A DNA stretch of 64,000 nucleotides, taken from Mesorhizobium tianshanense (GTDB lineage Bacteria > Pseudomonadota > Alphaproteobacteria > Rhizobiales > Rhizobiaceae). Below the pieces are notes generated by a model that made no database searches, was not told the origin of the DNA, and saw nothing but the letters and a program-made list of their open reading frames with translations. Each line of letters starts with the position of its first letter. Within the stretch, counting starts at the first letter, position 1. Shown piece after piece: positions 17,673 through 29,215 of the stretch. The stretch is taken from assembly GCF_007830515.1 (NCBI RefSeq), contig NZ_VLKT01000033.1:1-64000 (forward strand), written 5' to 3'. A program made the position numbers and the translations under genes.

Positions 17673-19337
17673 ATGAAAATCAGCCTTTACAACCAACTTG
17701 TCCGCGCGGGTGCAACCCGGCGCGACATCCTCAAGGGAGCGGCCAGCATGGCCGCGATCGCAGCGACATCCGGCGCCGGGCTTGGCGCGCTGACGCGCCC
17801 GGCTTCCGCCGCAAGCGAGCTGCGCGCGCAGATCCTGCAGATCCCCGGTGTCGGCAAGGGCCAGCCGACCGATGCCGACTTCCAGCAGGTCGGCGAGCTT
17901 TGCCTGGAGGCGACCAAGGCCAACGTCAAGGAAGGCGAATTCGCCGGCGTCCAGCTCACCTTCATGGGGCTCAACAACCAGAACCTGCACAATGTGCTGT
18001 TTCGCGGCTTCCTGAAGCCGTGGGAGACCTATACCGGCGCCAAGATCAACTGGATCGACCTGGCACAGGCGGACTACAACGCCCGCCTGCAGCAGTCGAT
18101 CGCCACCGGCACCGTCGATTTCGACATCATCGAGATGGGCGCGCCGTTCGAAGGCGACGTCTGCGGCAAGGGGCTGACCTCCGAAATGCCGGACTGGGTC
18201 AAGGACCAGATCGACATGAAAGACGTCGTGGCCTATCTGCAGCCGCCCGTCGGCACCTGGGACGGCAAGCAGTACCGCGTGACCGTCGACGGCGACGCGC
18301 ATAACTTCAACTACCGCACCGACGTGTTCGCCGATGCCGACCTCGCCGCGGCGTGGAAGGACGCCGGCGGTGGAGGAGAATGGGGCGTGCCGAAGACCTG
18401 GCAGCAGGTGCAGGCCGTAACCAAGTTCCTCAAGGGCAAGCAGTTCCAGGGCCAGGACGTCTTCGGCTATCTCGACGCGCCCAAGGCGTGGGGCGGCTTC
18501 GGCTTCTACTTCCTCGGCAGCCGCGCCAGCGCCTATGCCAAGCATCCCGATGACAAGGCCTGGCTGTTCGACGCCGATACGATGAAGCCGCGCATCAACA
18601 ATCCAGCCTGGGTGCGGGCGATCCAGGACGTGATCGACGCGCTGCCTTCGGAGCCTGCCGACCAGATCAATGCCGACCCGAACACCACGGCTTTCCAGCA
18701 ATTCCTGGCCGGTACCGGTTCGATGGTCACCTGGTGGGGCGACGTCGGTTCCAACGTCAAGACCAACGACTCGTCGGTCGTCGGCGACCTCACCGGCTTC
18801 TCGATCCTGCCGGGCTCGGACGACGTCTACAATTCCAAGACCGGCCAGTGGGACAAGCTCGCCAGCGGCCCGAACTATGCGCCGAACTGCGCCTATCTCG
18901 GCTGGGGCGTCTACGTCATGGCGCGCGTCGACAGCGACGAAAAGAAGAAGAAGGCGGCATGGTCCGCCGCGGCCCATCTCGGCGGCAAGGACCTGTCGCT
19001 CTGGTGCGCGGCATATCCGTCCGGCTTCCAACCCTACCGCAACTCGCATTTCGACATTCCGGAATGGGTGGCGGCCGGTTACGACGAGGCGTTCATCACC
19101 TCGTATCTGAAGTCGGAGGCCGACAGCTACAACCATCCGAACGCCGCGATCGAGCCGCGCATCCCCGGCATCTTCCAATATTACAGCGCCGCCGAGGACA
19201 TCCTTGCCAACACATTCGCCGGCAAGATGACGGCGCAGGAAGGCGCCGACGCCATCGCAGCCGCCTGGGAGAAGCTGACCGACCAGATCGGTCGCGACAA
19301 CCAGATCAAGCTCTACAAGGCCTCGCTGGGCATGTAG
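17673..19337 (+). CDS. Tat-exported extracellular solute-binding protein, CUT1 type
   Basis: A 554-residue periplasmic binding protein, longer than usual for SBP_bac_1 (about 420). The N-terminus has a twin-arginine signal, TRRDILKGAASMAAIA (about residues 12-27), followed by a hydrophobic stretch and an Ala-X-Ala site near residue 46. The body carries the pattern of carbohydrate binders (YTGAKINWIDLAQADYNARL, DVVAYLQPPVGTWDGKQYRV). A GGGAGGAATG ribosome binding site precedes it. It heads the transporter operon with two permeases. Tat export suggests folding before secretion. Substrate unknown. Confidence 0.9.
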   Translation: MKISLYNQLVRAGATRRDILKGAASMAAIAATSGAGLGALTRPASAASELRAQILQIPGVGKGQPTDADFQQVGELCLEATKANVKEGEFAGVQLTFMGLNNQNLHNVLFRGFLKPWETYTGAKINWIDLAQADYNARLQQSIATGTVDFDIIEMGAPFEGDVCGKGLTSEMPDWVKDQIDMKDVVAYLQPPVGTWDGKQYRVTVDGDAHNFNYRTDVFADADLAAAWKDAGGGGEWGVPKTWQQVQAVTKFLKGKQFQGQDVFGYLDAPKAWGGFGFYFLGSRASAYAKHPDDKAWLFDADTMKPRINNPAWVRAIQDVIDALPSEPADQINADPNTTAFQQFLAGTGSMVTWWGDVGSNVKTNDSSVVGDLTGFSILPGSDDVYNSKTGQWDKLASGPNYAPNCAYLGWGVYVMARVDSDEKKKKAAWSAAAHLGGKDLSLWCAAYPSGFQPYRNSHFDIPEWVAAGYDEAFITSYLKSEADSYNHPNAAIEPRIPGIFQYYSAAEDILANTFAGKMTAQEGADAIAAAWEKLTDQIGRDNQIKLYKASLGM

Positions 19338-19360
19338 GCTGAAACCGCAGTGAACCGTGA

Positions 19361-19408
19361 TCCGGCGACGCGAAGCCGCCGGACCGCAGCTTGACCGGCC
19401 AGCCGGTC
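19361..19408 (+). other. two intercistronic hairpins after the binding-protein gene
   Basis: TCCGGCG (19361-19367) pairs with CGCCGGA (19377-19383), and GACCGG (19393-19398) pairs with CCGGTC (19403-19408). No T run follows. This is the same arrangement as after the other binding-protein gene at 10224-10284, with likely mRNA stabilisation. Confidence 0.5.
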
Positions 19409-19438
19409 ATATAAGCCTTAAGTGAACGGACGAGACGC

Positions 19439-20560
19439 GTGGCTGACCAGACCTTGCCCACGAATGCATGGCCGGCAAACGCCGCTCCATCCGACCTGAT
19501 ATCACCGGGCCGCAAGCGGCTCGGCCGGGCGTTGATGGCTATTGCGACGCTCGGCCTGCTGGCGGTGATCGCAGTTCAGATCCTGTACAAGACAGAGGTC
19601 GACACCATTGGCTTCGAGACCTGGCGGCCGGTCGTCTATGCCTATGTGCTGTGGGGCGTTGCGCTCGGCGTTGGCCAGGTGCTGACGCGCGGCGAAGACG
19701 GCCAGCGCGCGCTGTTCCTGCTGCCGGCGCTGCTGTTCACCATCGCCATGGTGATCTTCCCGACACTGTTCGGCTTCTACATCGCGCTCACTGACTGGAA
19801 CCTCAGTTCCTTCAGTGGCCGGAAGTTCAACGGCCTCGACAATTTCTGGCAGATGCTGGCCGATCCCTACTACCGCAACGCGCTGTTCAACATGGTGCTC
19901 TATGTACTCGCCGTGCTGGTCGAGTACGTCATAGCCTTTGGCCTCGCACTGCTTCTCAATGCACAGATCCGGGCGCGGAAATTCTTCCGCGTGGTCTTCC
20001 TCATGCCGTTGATGCTGTCGCCGGTCGCCGTGTCGTGGATGATCGGCAAGTCGCTGATGGAATACCGGTTCGGGCCGGCAGCGGCGCTGGCGCGCCAACT
20101 CGGCTGGGAAAACCCGGCCTTCTTCTCGAATCCAATCACCGCACGCATCTCGATCATGGTGCTGGATGCCTGGACCTTCATCCCGTTCATGATGATCATG
20201 CTGCTCGCCGGCCTTCAGGCGATGTCGCGCGAAGTGCTCGAGGCCGCCAGGGTGGACGGCGCCAATGCCTGGCAGACCTTCTGGCAGGTCACCTTTCCGC
20301 TGATGCTGCCAGTGTCGGTGACGGCGATCATCCTGCGCATCATCTTCAAGCTGAAGCTTGCCGACATCATCATCACCGTCACCTCCGGCGGCCCGGGCGG
20401 CGCGACCGATTCCGTGTCGAGCTTCATTTACCGCGAGTACCGCGACCGTTCGAATGTCGGCTACGGCACCATGCTGGCGATGGCCTACCTCATCATCATC
20501 ATCGTGTTCGTGACGTGGCTGTTGAAAGCCGCCAACCGCTTCGTGCGTAACGTCAATTGA
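19439..20560 (+). CDS. CUT1 sugar ABC transporter permease (MalF-like)
   Basis: A 373-residue inner-membrane protein with an early pair of hydrophobic segments (about residues 30-85) before the permease core, as in the MalF type. The EAA loop that contacts the ATPase reads EVLEAARVDGANAWQTFWQVTFP near residue 265. The start is GTG at 19439. It is in the operon with the binding protein and the second permease (14 bp downstream). Confidence 0.91.
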   Translation: MADQTLPTNAWPANAAPSDLISPGRKRLGRALMAIATLGLLAVIAVQILYKTEVDTIGFETWRPVVYAYVLWGVALGVGQVLTRGEDGQRALFLLPALLFTIAMVIFPTLFGFYIALTDWNLSSFSGRKFNGLDNFWQMLADPYYRNALFNMVLYVLAVLVEYVIAFGLALLLNAQIRARKFFRVVFLMPLMLSPVAVSWMIGKSLMEYRFGPAAALARQLGWENPAFFSNPITARISIMVLDAWTFIPFMMIMLLAGLQAMSREVLEAARVDGANAWQTFWQVTFPLMLPVSVTAIILRIIFKLKLADIIITVTSGGPGGATDSVSSFIYREYRDRSNVGYGTMLAMAYLIIIIVFVTWLLKAANRFVRNVN

Positions 20561-20573
20561 TTGGGGCGGCGAC

Positions 20574-21491
20574 ATGAGCGTTCAGACCACCGACTATGCC
20601 GCTTCCGAAATCCGCTCGCCGGCGAGCTTTGTCGCCAACCGCGTCTTCATCTATGGCGCGCTGGTCTTCTGGGCCTTCATCTGCCTGTTCCCGATCTACT
20701 GGACGATAACCACCTCGTTCAAGACCGCGGTCGACGTCACCCAGGGCCATCTCATCCCGTTCGTCGACTTCCAGCCAGACTGGAAAGGCTGGCGTTCGCT
20801 CGGCCTGTCGCCGGACTCGATCCTCAGGACCTCGACGGTGCGCGACGAGTTCATCAAACGCTTCATGAACTCGGTCATCACCTCGATCGGCGCATCGAGC
20901 CTCGCCATCATCATCGGCAGCCTCGCCGCCTACGGCCTCACCCGCTACCGCTATCAATTCGGCTGGTTCAAGAACCAGGATATTTCCTTCTTCTTCCTGT
21001 CGCAGTTGATCCTGCCGCCGGTCGTGCTCGCCCTGCCCTTTCTCGTGCTGTACCGCGAAGTCGGCATGCTCGACACGCGTGTCGGGCTGATCTTGCTCTA
21101 CACGCTGATGGTGCTGCCGATCGTCATCTGGATCATGCGCGACCAGTTCAATTCGATCCCTGTCGAACTGGAGGAAGCCGCCCTCGTCGACGGCCTGTCG
21201 ATCTGGGGCGCATTCTTCCGCATCGTCATGCCGATTGCGTTGCCGGGCATGGTCGCCGCCTTCATCCTGGCAATGGTGCTGTGCTGGAACGAGTATTTCT
21301 TCGCCGCACTGCTGACCTCGACCGACGCCAAGACCATTCCCGTCATGGTGGCGAGCCAGACCGGCTCGCAAGGCATCAACTGGTGGTCGATGGCCGCCCT
21401 TGCCACCGCCGCCATCACGCCGCTCGCCGTCATCGGCATCGCACTGGAGCGATATCTGATCATGGGCATGACTGCGGGCGCAGTGAAGTAA
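20574..21491 (+). CDS. CUT1 sugar ABC transporter permease (MalG-like)
   Basis: A 305-residue inner-membrane protein with six segments. The EAA loop is ELEEAALVDGLSIWGAFFR near residue 205 and the C-terminus AVIGIALERYLIMGMTAGAVK is typical of MalG-type permeases. Position and spacing make it the partner of the preceding permease. The gene faces the creatininase-family gene, with 42 bp between the stops. Confidence 0.92.
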   Translation: MSVQTTDYAASEIRSPASFVANRVFIYGALVFWAFICLFPIYWTITTSFKTAVDVTQGHLIPFVDFQPDWKGWRSLGLSPDSILRTSTVRDEFIKRFMNSVITSIGASSLAIIIGSLAAYGLTRYRYQFGWFKNQDISFFFLSQLILPPVVLALPFLVLYREVGMLDTRVGLILLYTLMVLPIVIWIMRDQFNSIPVELEEAALVDGLSIWGAFFRIVMPIALPGMVAAFILAMVLCWNEYFFAALLTSTDAKTIPVMVASQTGSQGINWWSMAALATAAITPLAVIGIALERYLIMGMTAGAVK

Positions 21492-21533
21492 CAGGGCCGC
21501 CCTCCCTTATCCCACGGGGAGAAGGAAGAAGTG

Positions 21534-22397
21534 TTAGCGCGACAATATCGCCCGCAGATGGTCGAGGATCATGGCAATGCCCTTTTGGCCCAACTCCGCC
21601 GAGGCGTTGGCGGCGGTGGCCGTGTACCAGCTCTTGTTGTCTGCGAAATGACCGGCATCCACCGCTTCGGGGCATAGCGCCAGCATCAGCGACGTCTCGC
21701 CGATGCCGGCATGGTCAAACGGATATTGGCCGTTCATCGTAGCCGGCATCAATGGATGCACCTGCACCCAGTTGAAGAAATTAGCGCCTTCAGCATGTTC
21801 GGCGTAGTAGCCGGCCATCGTCTCCGAGCCCCACCAGCCCTCGCCGCGTTCCTTCTCGAGGAAGCGGAAGATCGCCTGCCGGCCGGCGGTCTTGAAGGCG
21901 AGATCGGTCGGCATGCCGGCGGCAAAATTCTCGGTCTGGTGGTGGATAATGGCGTGGATGTTGCGAAAACCGATGCGCAGCAGGCTGTAGAACAGCTCTT
22001 CCCCGAACGGCGCCAACGCATTGCCGCCGACCTGCACCGAGCCATTGCCTTCCGGCGCCGCCACCGCGTAGCTCGCCGCGCCGTAGTGGAAGGGCGGCAG
22101 GATGACGATGTCGGCTTGCTTTTCGAACAGCTCCAGCATCTTGACCACCGCCAGCGTGTCCATGCCGACGGCCATGTGCTCGCCGTGGTATTCGAGTACG
22201 CCGAGCGGGAGCACGACCGGCCAGTTCTCGGCGATCGCCTTGCGGATCTGGTGCGGCAGCATCAGTTCGTAACGCATGGCATAACCCTGAATAGACTTGT
22301 GCTGGTATTCGTCATGGCGGGCCACCAGCTTGCCGGCATCAAAATCCGTCTGGATTTTTTGGTCACATCTTCCCCCGAACAGCTTGTTTTTGCTCAT
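21534..22397 (-). CDS. creatininase/creatinine amidohydrolase family protein
   Basis: A 287-residue member of the creatininase fold. The metal-binding patterns are visible: PLGVLEYHGEHMAVGMDTL (Glu, His and Asp ligands) and IHHQTENF, plus GETSLMLAL with a Glu ligand near the C-terminus. Family members cleave cyclic amides such as creatinine or formamidopyrimidine intermediates. Within a sugar locus it more probably acts on an amide or lactone-like substrate; this is inference. A shorter start at 22277 is also possible. Confidence 0.82.
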   Translation of the reverse strand: MSKNKLFGGRCDQKIQTDFDAGKLVARHDEYQHKSIQGYAMRYELMLPHQIRKAIAENWPVVLPLGVLEYHGEHMAVGMDTLAVVKMLELFEKQADIVILPPFHYGAASYAVAAPEGNGSVQVGGNALAPFGEELFYSLLRIGFRNIHAIIHHQTENFAAGMPTDLAFKTAGRQAIFRFLEKERGEGWWGSETMAGYYAEHAEGANFFNWVQVHPLMPATMNGQYPFDHAGIGETSLMLALCPEAVDAGHFADNKSWYTATAANASAELGQKGIAMILDHLRAILSR

Positions 22398-22499
22398 GCT
22401 ATCACCGCGAAAATCCGTGTCCAACGGTCGTGAATGCTTTTGAAGTACCACAGGCATGATAGTGTCGGGGCAAATGCAAAAATGAGGAAACGGCAGGAC

Positions 22500-23522
22500 A
22501 TGAAGACACGGCATTTCGACCGCATCGGCAACGGCGGCATCGCGTTCACGGAGCTCGGTTTCGGCACGGCGCCGCTCGGCAACCTCTACCGCGCCGTCTC
22601 CGATGAGGATGCCAATGCTACGCTGGAGGCGGCATGGCAGGTCGGCTGCCGTTACTACGACACCGCGCCGCTCTATGGGCTCGGCCTGTCGGAAACGCGG
22701 CTCAACCCATTCCTGCGTTCGAAGAAGCGCGACGACTATGTGTTGTCGAGCAAGGTCGGCCGCATCATGCGCGCATGCTCACCGGACCAACGCACCGGCA
22801 TCGGCAAATTCTTCGACACGCCGTCGCGCCGCGAGGTCTACGACTACAGCTATGATGGCGTCATGCGCTCCTTCGAAGCTTCGCTGGAACGCCTTGGCGT
22901 CGACCGCATCGACATCCTTTTCGTGCATGACGTCGACATCTTCACCCATGGCAGCAAGGAGGCCTCGGACCAACGCATAGAGGAGTTCATGCGCTCGGGC
23001 TATTACGGGCTGCTGGCCCTGCGCGACCAGGGCGTCATCAAGGCGTTCGGCGGCGGCATCAACGAATGGCCGGTTGCCCAGACGCTGGCCGAGCGCGGCG
23101 ACTTCGACCTTTTCCTGCTTGCAGGACGCTATACGCTGCTGGAGCAGGAAGCGCTGCAATCCTTCCTGCCGCTATGCCAGAAGCGCGGCATCGGCATCGT
23201 TCTCGGCGGGCCATATAATTCCGGCATCCTGGCAACCGGGCCGAAGCCCGGCGCCTACTACAATTATTCCGAGGCGCCGCAGGACATCATCGACCGCGTC
23301 ACGCGCATCGAGGCCACCTGCAAACGCCACGGCGTGCGCCTGATCGAGGCGGCACTACAATTTCCGTTGCTGCACCCTTCGGTGGTGTCGGTGATCCCTG
23401 GCGGCCAGCGGCGGAGCGAGGTCGAAAGCAACCGGTCGCTGCTCGACGCGAGGCTGCCATCGGAACTCTGGGCCGATCTCAAGAAGGAAGGGCTGATGCG
23501 CGCGGATGCGCCGACGGCATAA
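22500..23522 (+). CDS. aldo/keto reductase, D-threo-aldose (L-fucose) dehydrogenase type
   Basis: A 340-residue TIM-barrel NAD(P) oxidoreductase. Catalytic residues are visible: Asp and Tyr in YYDTAPLYGLGLSE, Lys in SSKVGR and His in LFVHDVD. The barrel ends with SVIPGGQRRSEVESN, the cofactor-phosphate loop. The pattern matches the aldose-1-dehydrogenase branch that oxidises L-fucose and related aldoses to lactones. An AGGA ribosome binding site precedes the ATG at 22500. Together with the FucU-like mutarotase this points to a fucose- or arabinose-like sugar; specificity is unproven. Confidence 0.88.
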   Translation: MKTRHFDRIGNGGIAFTELGFGTAPLGNLYRAVSDEDANATLEAAWQVGCRYYDTAPLYGLGLSETRLNPFLRSKKRDDYVLSSKVGRIMRACSPDQRTGIGKFFDTPSRREVYDYSYDGVMRSFEASLERLGVDRIDILFVHDVDIFTHGSKEASDQRIEEFMRSGYYGLLALRDQGVIKAFGGGINEWPVAQTLAERGDFDLFLLAGRYTLLEQEALQSFLPLCQKRGIGIVLGGPYNSGILATGPKPGAYYNYSEAPQDIIDRVTRIEATCKRHGVRLIEAALQFPLLHPSVVSVIPGGQRRSEVESNRSLLDARLPSELWADLKKEGLMRADAPTA

Positions 23523-23523
23523 C

Positions 23524-23583
23524 GCATGTCGCCCAAAAGCATGCCCTCGGTCTTGGGTGCGCAGCGTTTTGGGATATCGACGA
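23524..23583. repeat. dispersed palindrome, family B (GCATGTCG...CCAAAA type)
   Basis: Contains GCATGTCGCCCAAAAGC at one end and GCGTTTTGGGATATCGAC at the other. A related copy in opposite orientation lies at 51285-51329. It occupies the gap after the aldo/keto reductase stop. Confidence 0.55.
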
Positions 23584-23613
23584 TACCCGCCCACCCAAAA
23601 CGGGACGCAAAGA

Positions 23614-23635
23614 AAAGCCGGGCAGGCCCGGCTTT
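23614..23635. terminator. bidirectional terminator between the aldo/keto reductase gene and hupB
   Basis: AAAGCCGGG (23614-23622) pairs with CCCGGCTTT (23627-23635), with a four-base CAGG loop. On the minus strand it is followed by TTCTTTGCG, 29 bp after the hupB stop; on the plus strand TTT follows the stem. It lies between convergent genes. Confidence 0.7.
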
Positions 23636-23664
23636 CCTGATCTCTGAAAAGGGTAAGAAGGCGC

Positions 23665-23937
23665 TTAGTTTACTGCGTCCTTGAGGCCCTTGCCAGCCGA
23701 AAACTTCGGCACGGTGCGCGCCGGAATCTTCACTTCCGCACCGGTCTGCGGGTTGCGGCCGGTCGACGCGGCGCGTTTTGACACGGTGAAATTTCCGAAG
23801 CCGACAAGCCGGACATCGCCGCCCTTCTTCAGTTCGCCGGTGATCACGGAAAACACGGCATCGACCGCCGACTGCGCGTCACCCTTCGAGATACTCGCGG
23901 CATCGGCGACAGCGGACACCAGTTCGTTCTTATTCAT
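23665..23937 (-). CDS. hupB: DNA-binding protein HU
   Basis: A 90-residue nucleoid protein of the HU/IHF family. The DNA-binding arm signature GFGNFTVSKRAASTGRNPQT (about residues 46-65) and the start MNKNELVSAVADAA are textbook HU. GGAAGGGA lies upstream of the ATG at 23937. It follows lon on the same strand, the usual rhizobial order, but strong hairpins between them suggest separate transcripts. Confidence 0.97.
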   Translation of the reverse strand: MNKNELVSAVADAASISKGDAQSAVDAVFSVITGELKKGGDVRLVGFGNFTVSKRAASTGRNPQTGAEVKIPARTVPKFSAGKGLKDAVN

Positions 23938-24044
23938 AAAAATTCCCTTCCATGAGAAAACCGGAACGTACGACTCATCCGGCAGGAAACGGACTTTAGA
24001 AAGAAGCGCTTCTGCAACCAAGTCGAAAAGCGCCAAAAAAAACG

Positions 24045-24072
24045 AAAAAACCCCGGAATTCCGGGGTTTTTC
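24045..24072. terminator. perfect-palindrome terminator between lon and hupB
   Basis: CCCCGGAATTCCGGGG (24052-24067) is flanked by an A run on the left and TTTTT on the right, so it can end transcription in both directions. On the minus strand it is about 175 bp after the lon stop, followed by a T-rich run. Confidence 0.75.
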
Positions 24073-24083
24073 ACATGAAAAGG

Positions 24084-24102
24084 CCGGGCTCGGGGCCCGG
24101 CT
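24084..24102. terminator. second hairpin downstream of lon
   Basis: GCCGGGC (24084-24090) pairs with GCCCGGC (24096-24102), loop TCGGG. On the minus strand the stem is followed by CTTTTCATG, giving a short T run. It is probably an additional lon terminator. Confidence 0.5.
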
Positions 24103-24138
24103 CTCTCTTTGTGCATTGCAACTTTAGCAATAGCTAAC

Positions 24139-24181
24139 GCATGACCCCGAAAACCGGTTTCGGTTTTCGGGAAGGATCATG
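24139..24181. repeat. dispersed palindrome, family A
   Basis: Begins GCATGACCCCGAAAACCGG and ends CGGTTTTCGGGAAGGATCATG, with a perfect inner stem CCCGAAAACCG / CGGTTTTCGGG. It is the most symmetric family A copy in the window. Confidence 0.7.
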
Positions 24182-24196
24182 GCAGACTCAAAGGCG

Positions 24197-24238
24197 TTAG
24201 AGCGTCCTTTGCGTCCAATTGGACACGCAGCGCTCTAA
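24197..24238. repeat. palindromic element, TTAGAGCG type
   Basis: Outer arms TTAGAGCG (24197-24204) and CGCTCTAA (24231-24238) are perfect complements, and the centre GTCCAATTGGAC is a second palindrome. It lies directly after the lon stop codon and next to the family A copy, as in mosaic intergenic elements. Confidence 0.55.
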
Positions 24239-24243
24239 TGAGT

Positions 24244-26655
<2,412 letters not shown>

Positions 26656-26831
26656 TGTCCAACCTTTCATCTCGCGGCCGCCAATCGGCCAGCCGCGAAT
26701 CTCATATTAACGACCGAGGATCGTTCCGCCTACCACCGTTTGTGACGGGAGTTTTACAGCACAGAATTCGGCACCACGGCCTTCCCCCGTTAGTTGGAGG
26801 CACGGGGGGCAAAGATCAAGGGTCAACACGA

Positions 26832-26863
26832 ATCCGTTCATCCAATCGCCGTATCCGTTCATC
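26832..26863. repeat. 11-bp direct repeat between lon and clpX
   Basis: ATCCGTTCATC occurs at 26832-26842 and again at 26853-26863, start to start 21 bp (two helical turns). It could be a binding site upstream of lon; no regulator is recognised. Confidence 0.35.
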
Positions 26864-26888
26864 ATAACGCGGCACCTCCGCAACAGCA

Positions 26889-26912
26889 AAACGGCGCCTC
26901 GCGGCGCCGTTT
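26889..26912 (-). terminator. intrinsic terminator of clpX
   Basis: AAACGGCGCC (26889-26898) pairs perfectly with GGCGCCGTTT (26903-26912), with a four-base loop. On the minus strand it ends in TTTTG, 25 bp after the clpX stop. Confidence 0.75.
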
Positions 26913-26936
26913 AACATAGTCCATTGCCGGCTCACG

Positions 26937-28211
26937 TCAGGCGCTGACGTTGCCCTTCTTTTCCTTCTGCTCGGAATAGATGTAGAGCGGCCTGGCGTTG
27001 CCGGACACCACCTCTTCCGAAATAACCACTTCGCGCACGCCCTCCAGCGCCGGCAGCTCGAACATCGTGTCGAGCAGGATCGCTTCCATGATCGAACGCA
27101 GGCCACGCGCGCCGGTCTTGCGCTCGATGGCGCGCTTGGCGATCGCCGACAGCGCGTTCTCGTGGAAGGTCAGGTCGACATTCTCCATCTCGAACAGCCG
27201 CTGATACTGCTTGACCAGCGCGTTCTTCGGCTCGGTCAGGATCTGGATCAGCGCCGGCTCGTCGAGATCCTCCAGCGTCGCCAGGACAGGCAGACGGCCG
27301 ACGAACTCGGGAATGAGGCCGAATTTCAACAGATCCTCAGGCTCGACCAGGCGAAAAACGTCGCCCGTGCGGCGATCCTCGGGCGAGGCGACGGTGGCGC
27401 CGAAGCCTATCGAGGTCTTGCGGCCGCGGTCCGAGATGATCTTGTCCAGCCCGGCGAAGGCGCCGCCACAGATGAACAGGATGTTGGCGGTGTCGACCTG
27501 CAGGAATTCCTGCTGGGGATGCTTCCTGCCGCCCTGCGGCGGTACGGAAGCGACGGTGCCTTCCATGATCTTCAACAGCGCCTGCTGCACGCCCTCGCCC
27601 GACACGTCGCGGGTGATCGAAGGATTGTCGGACTTGCGTGAAATCTTGTCGATCTCGTCAATGTAGACGATGCCGCGCTGGGCGCGCTCGACATTGTAGT
27701 CGGCAGACTGCAGGAGCTTCAGGATGATGTTCTCGACGTCCTCGCCGACATAGCCTGCCTCGGTCAGCGTCGTCGCATCGGCCATGGTGAACGGCACGTC
27801 GATGATGCGGGCCAGCGTCTGCGCAAGCAGCGTCTTGCCGCAACCGGTCGGGCCGATCAGCAAAATGTTGGACTTCGCCAGTTCGACGTCGTTGTTCTTG
27901 CCGGCATGCGCGAGGCGCTTGTAGTGGTTGTGGACGGCCACCGACAGCACGCGCTTGGCGTAGGGCTGGCCGATGACGTAGTCGTCGAGAACCTTGAGGA
28001 TCTCCTGCGGGGTCGGCACACCCTCGCGCGACTTCACCATCGAGGTCTTGTTCTCCTCGCGGATGATGTCCATGCAGAGCTCGACGCATTCGTCGCAGAT
28101 GAACACCGTCGGGCCGGCGATCAGCTTGCGCACCTCGTGCTGGCTTTTGCCGCAAAACGAGCAATAAAGCGTGTTCTTGGAATCACCGCCGTTGTTGCCG
28201 ACCTTGCTCAT
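26937..28211 (-). CDS. clpX: ClpX, ATP-dependent unfoldase of ClpXP
   Basis: A 424-residue AAA+ chaperone that recognises and threads substrates into ClpP. The N-terminal zinc domain has the four cysteines (CSFCGK and FICDECVELC, about residues 17-47), Walker A is GPTGCGKT (about residue 124), and the ClpP-contact loop region IGFGA is present. I use the ATG at 28211; an ATG two codons earlier sits too close to the AAAGGA ribosome binding site. clpP lies 295 bp upstream on the same strand. Confidence 0.98.
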   Translation of the reverse strand: MSKVGNNGGDSKNTLYCSFCGKSQHEVRKLIAGPTVFICDECVELCMDIIREENKTSMVKSREGVPTPQEILKVLDDYVIGQPYAKRVLSVAVHNHYKRLAHAGKNNDVELAKSNILLIGPTGCGKTLLAQTLARIIDVPFTMADATTLTEAGYVGEDVENIILKLLQSADYNVERAQRGIVYIDEIDKISRKSDNPSITRDVSGEGVQQALLKIMEGTVASVPPQGGRKHPQQEFLQVDTANILFICGGAFAGLDKIISDRGRKTSIGFGATVASPEDRRTGDVFRLVEPEDLLKFGLIPEFVGRLPVLATLEDLDEPALIQILTEPKNALVKQYQRLFEMENVDLTFHENALSAIAKRAIERKTGARGLRSIMEAILLDTMFELPALEGVREVVISEEVVSGNARPLYIYSEQKEKKGNVSA

Positions 28212-28505
28212 TTCCATGTCCTTTCATAGCCGCCCGCCGATGGTCTGGTTGAAAGGGCGCATATTCAATCTATCGCGGGAAATCGCCGCCGCCAGTACCC
28301 GGCTCCCACAACGCATTCTGTACGAAACACATATCAGAAAACGTCGCAATGATTCGCATCAACCCCAAACAAAGCTAAGCCGTCGAAAATCAACATAGGC
28401 TTAACGTAGGCAATTGCTCCCGTCGAGGGAACAGCCAATTGTGGCCGAAATGCCGCAAGCCGCGCCAAAAGCGTGTTTTCCCGCCATCCAGCTGCCGACG
28501 CAGGC

Positions 28506-29135
28506 TTATGCGGCGGCAACCTCAGCCGGCTCGCGCGACGAAATGACCTTGTCGATGAGACCAAAATCCTTTGCCTCGTCAGCGGTCATGAAGTGGTCGC
28601 GGTCGAGCGTCTTCTCGATCTCCTCGTAGCTCTTGCCGGTGTGCTTGACGTAGACCTCGTTGAGACGGCGCTTCAGCTTGATGATGTCCTGTGCGTGGCG
28701 CTCGATGTCGGAAGCCTGGCCCTGGAAGCCACCGGAAGGCTGGTGGACCATGATGCGGGCGTTCGGCGTGGCGAAGCGCATGCCCTTCTCGCCTGCGGTG
28801 AGAAGCAGCGAACCCATCGAAGCCGCCTGGCCGATGCACAACGTCGACACCGCCGGCTTGATGAACTGCATGGTGTCGTAGATCGCCATGCCCGAGGTGA
28901 CGACGCCACCGGGCGAATTGATGTAGAGGTTGATTTCCTTCTTCGGATTCTCCGCCTCGAGGAACAGGAGCTGCGCGCAAACCAGCGTCGCCATGCCGTC
29001 CTCGACCGGACCGGTGATGAAAATGATGCGCTCCTTCAGGAGCCGCGAGAAAATGTCGTAGGCCCGCTCGCCCCGATTGGTCTGTTCGACCACCATCGGA
29101 ACGAGGTTCATGTAGGTTTCGACGGGGTTCTTCAT
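28506..29135 (-). CDS. clpP: ClpP, proteolytic subunit of ClpXP/ClpAP
   Basis: A 209-residue serine peptidase that forms the tetradecameric barrel. The catalytic Ser is in GQAASMGSLLL (about residue 107) and the catalytic His in MVHQPSGG (about residue 132). The start MKNPVETYMNLVPMVVEQTNRGERAYD is standard for alphaproteobacteria. It is transcribed toward clpX. A sigma-32-like promoter candidate lies about 80-110 bp upstream. Confidence 0.98.
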   Translation of the reverse strand: MKNPVETYMNLVPMVVEQTNRGERAYDIFSRLLKERIIFITGPVEDGMATLVCAQLLFLEAENPKKEINLYINSPGGVVTSGMAIYDTMQFIKPAVSTLCIGQAASMGSLLLTAGEKGMRFATPNARIMVHQPSGGFQGQASDIERHAQDIIKLKRRLNEVYVKHTGKSYEEIEKTLDRDHFMTADEAKDFGLIDKVISSREPAEVAAA

Positions 29136-29215
29136 GGACTATCCCTTATTGAAGATGGGATTCCGGCGCCGGAGATGAGCAAGTCGGGCAGAATCGGTTC
29201 TGGATCGTTGTCCTG

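Noticed and set aside
17439..19178. A 579-codon open frame on the minus strand
   Set aside because: It lies antisense to the solute-binding protein gene, has no domain pattern and is explained by high GC content.
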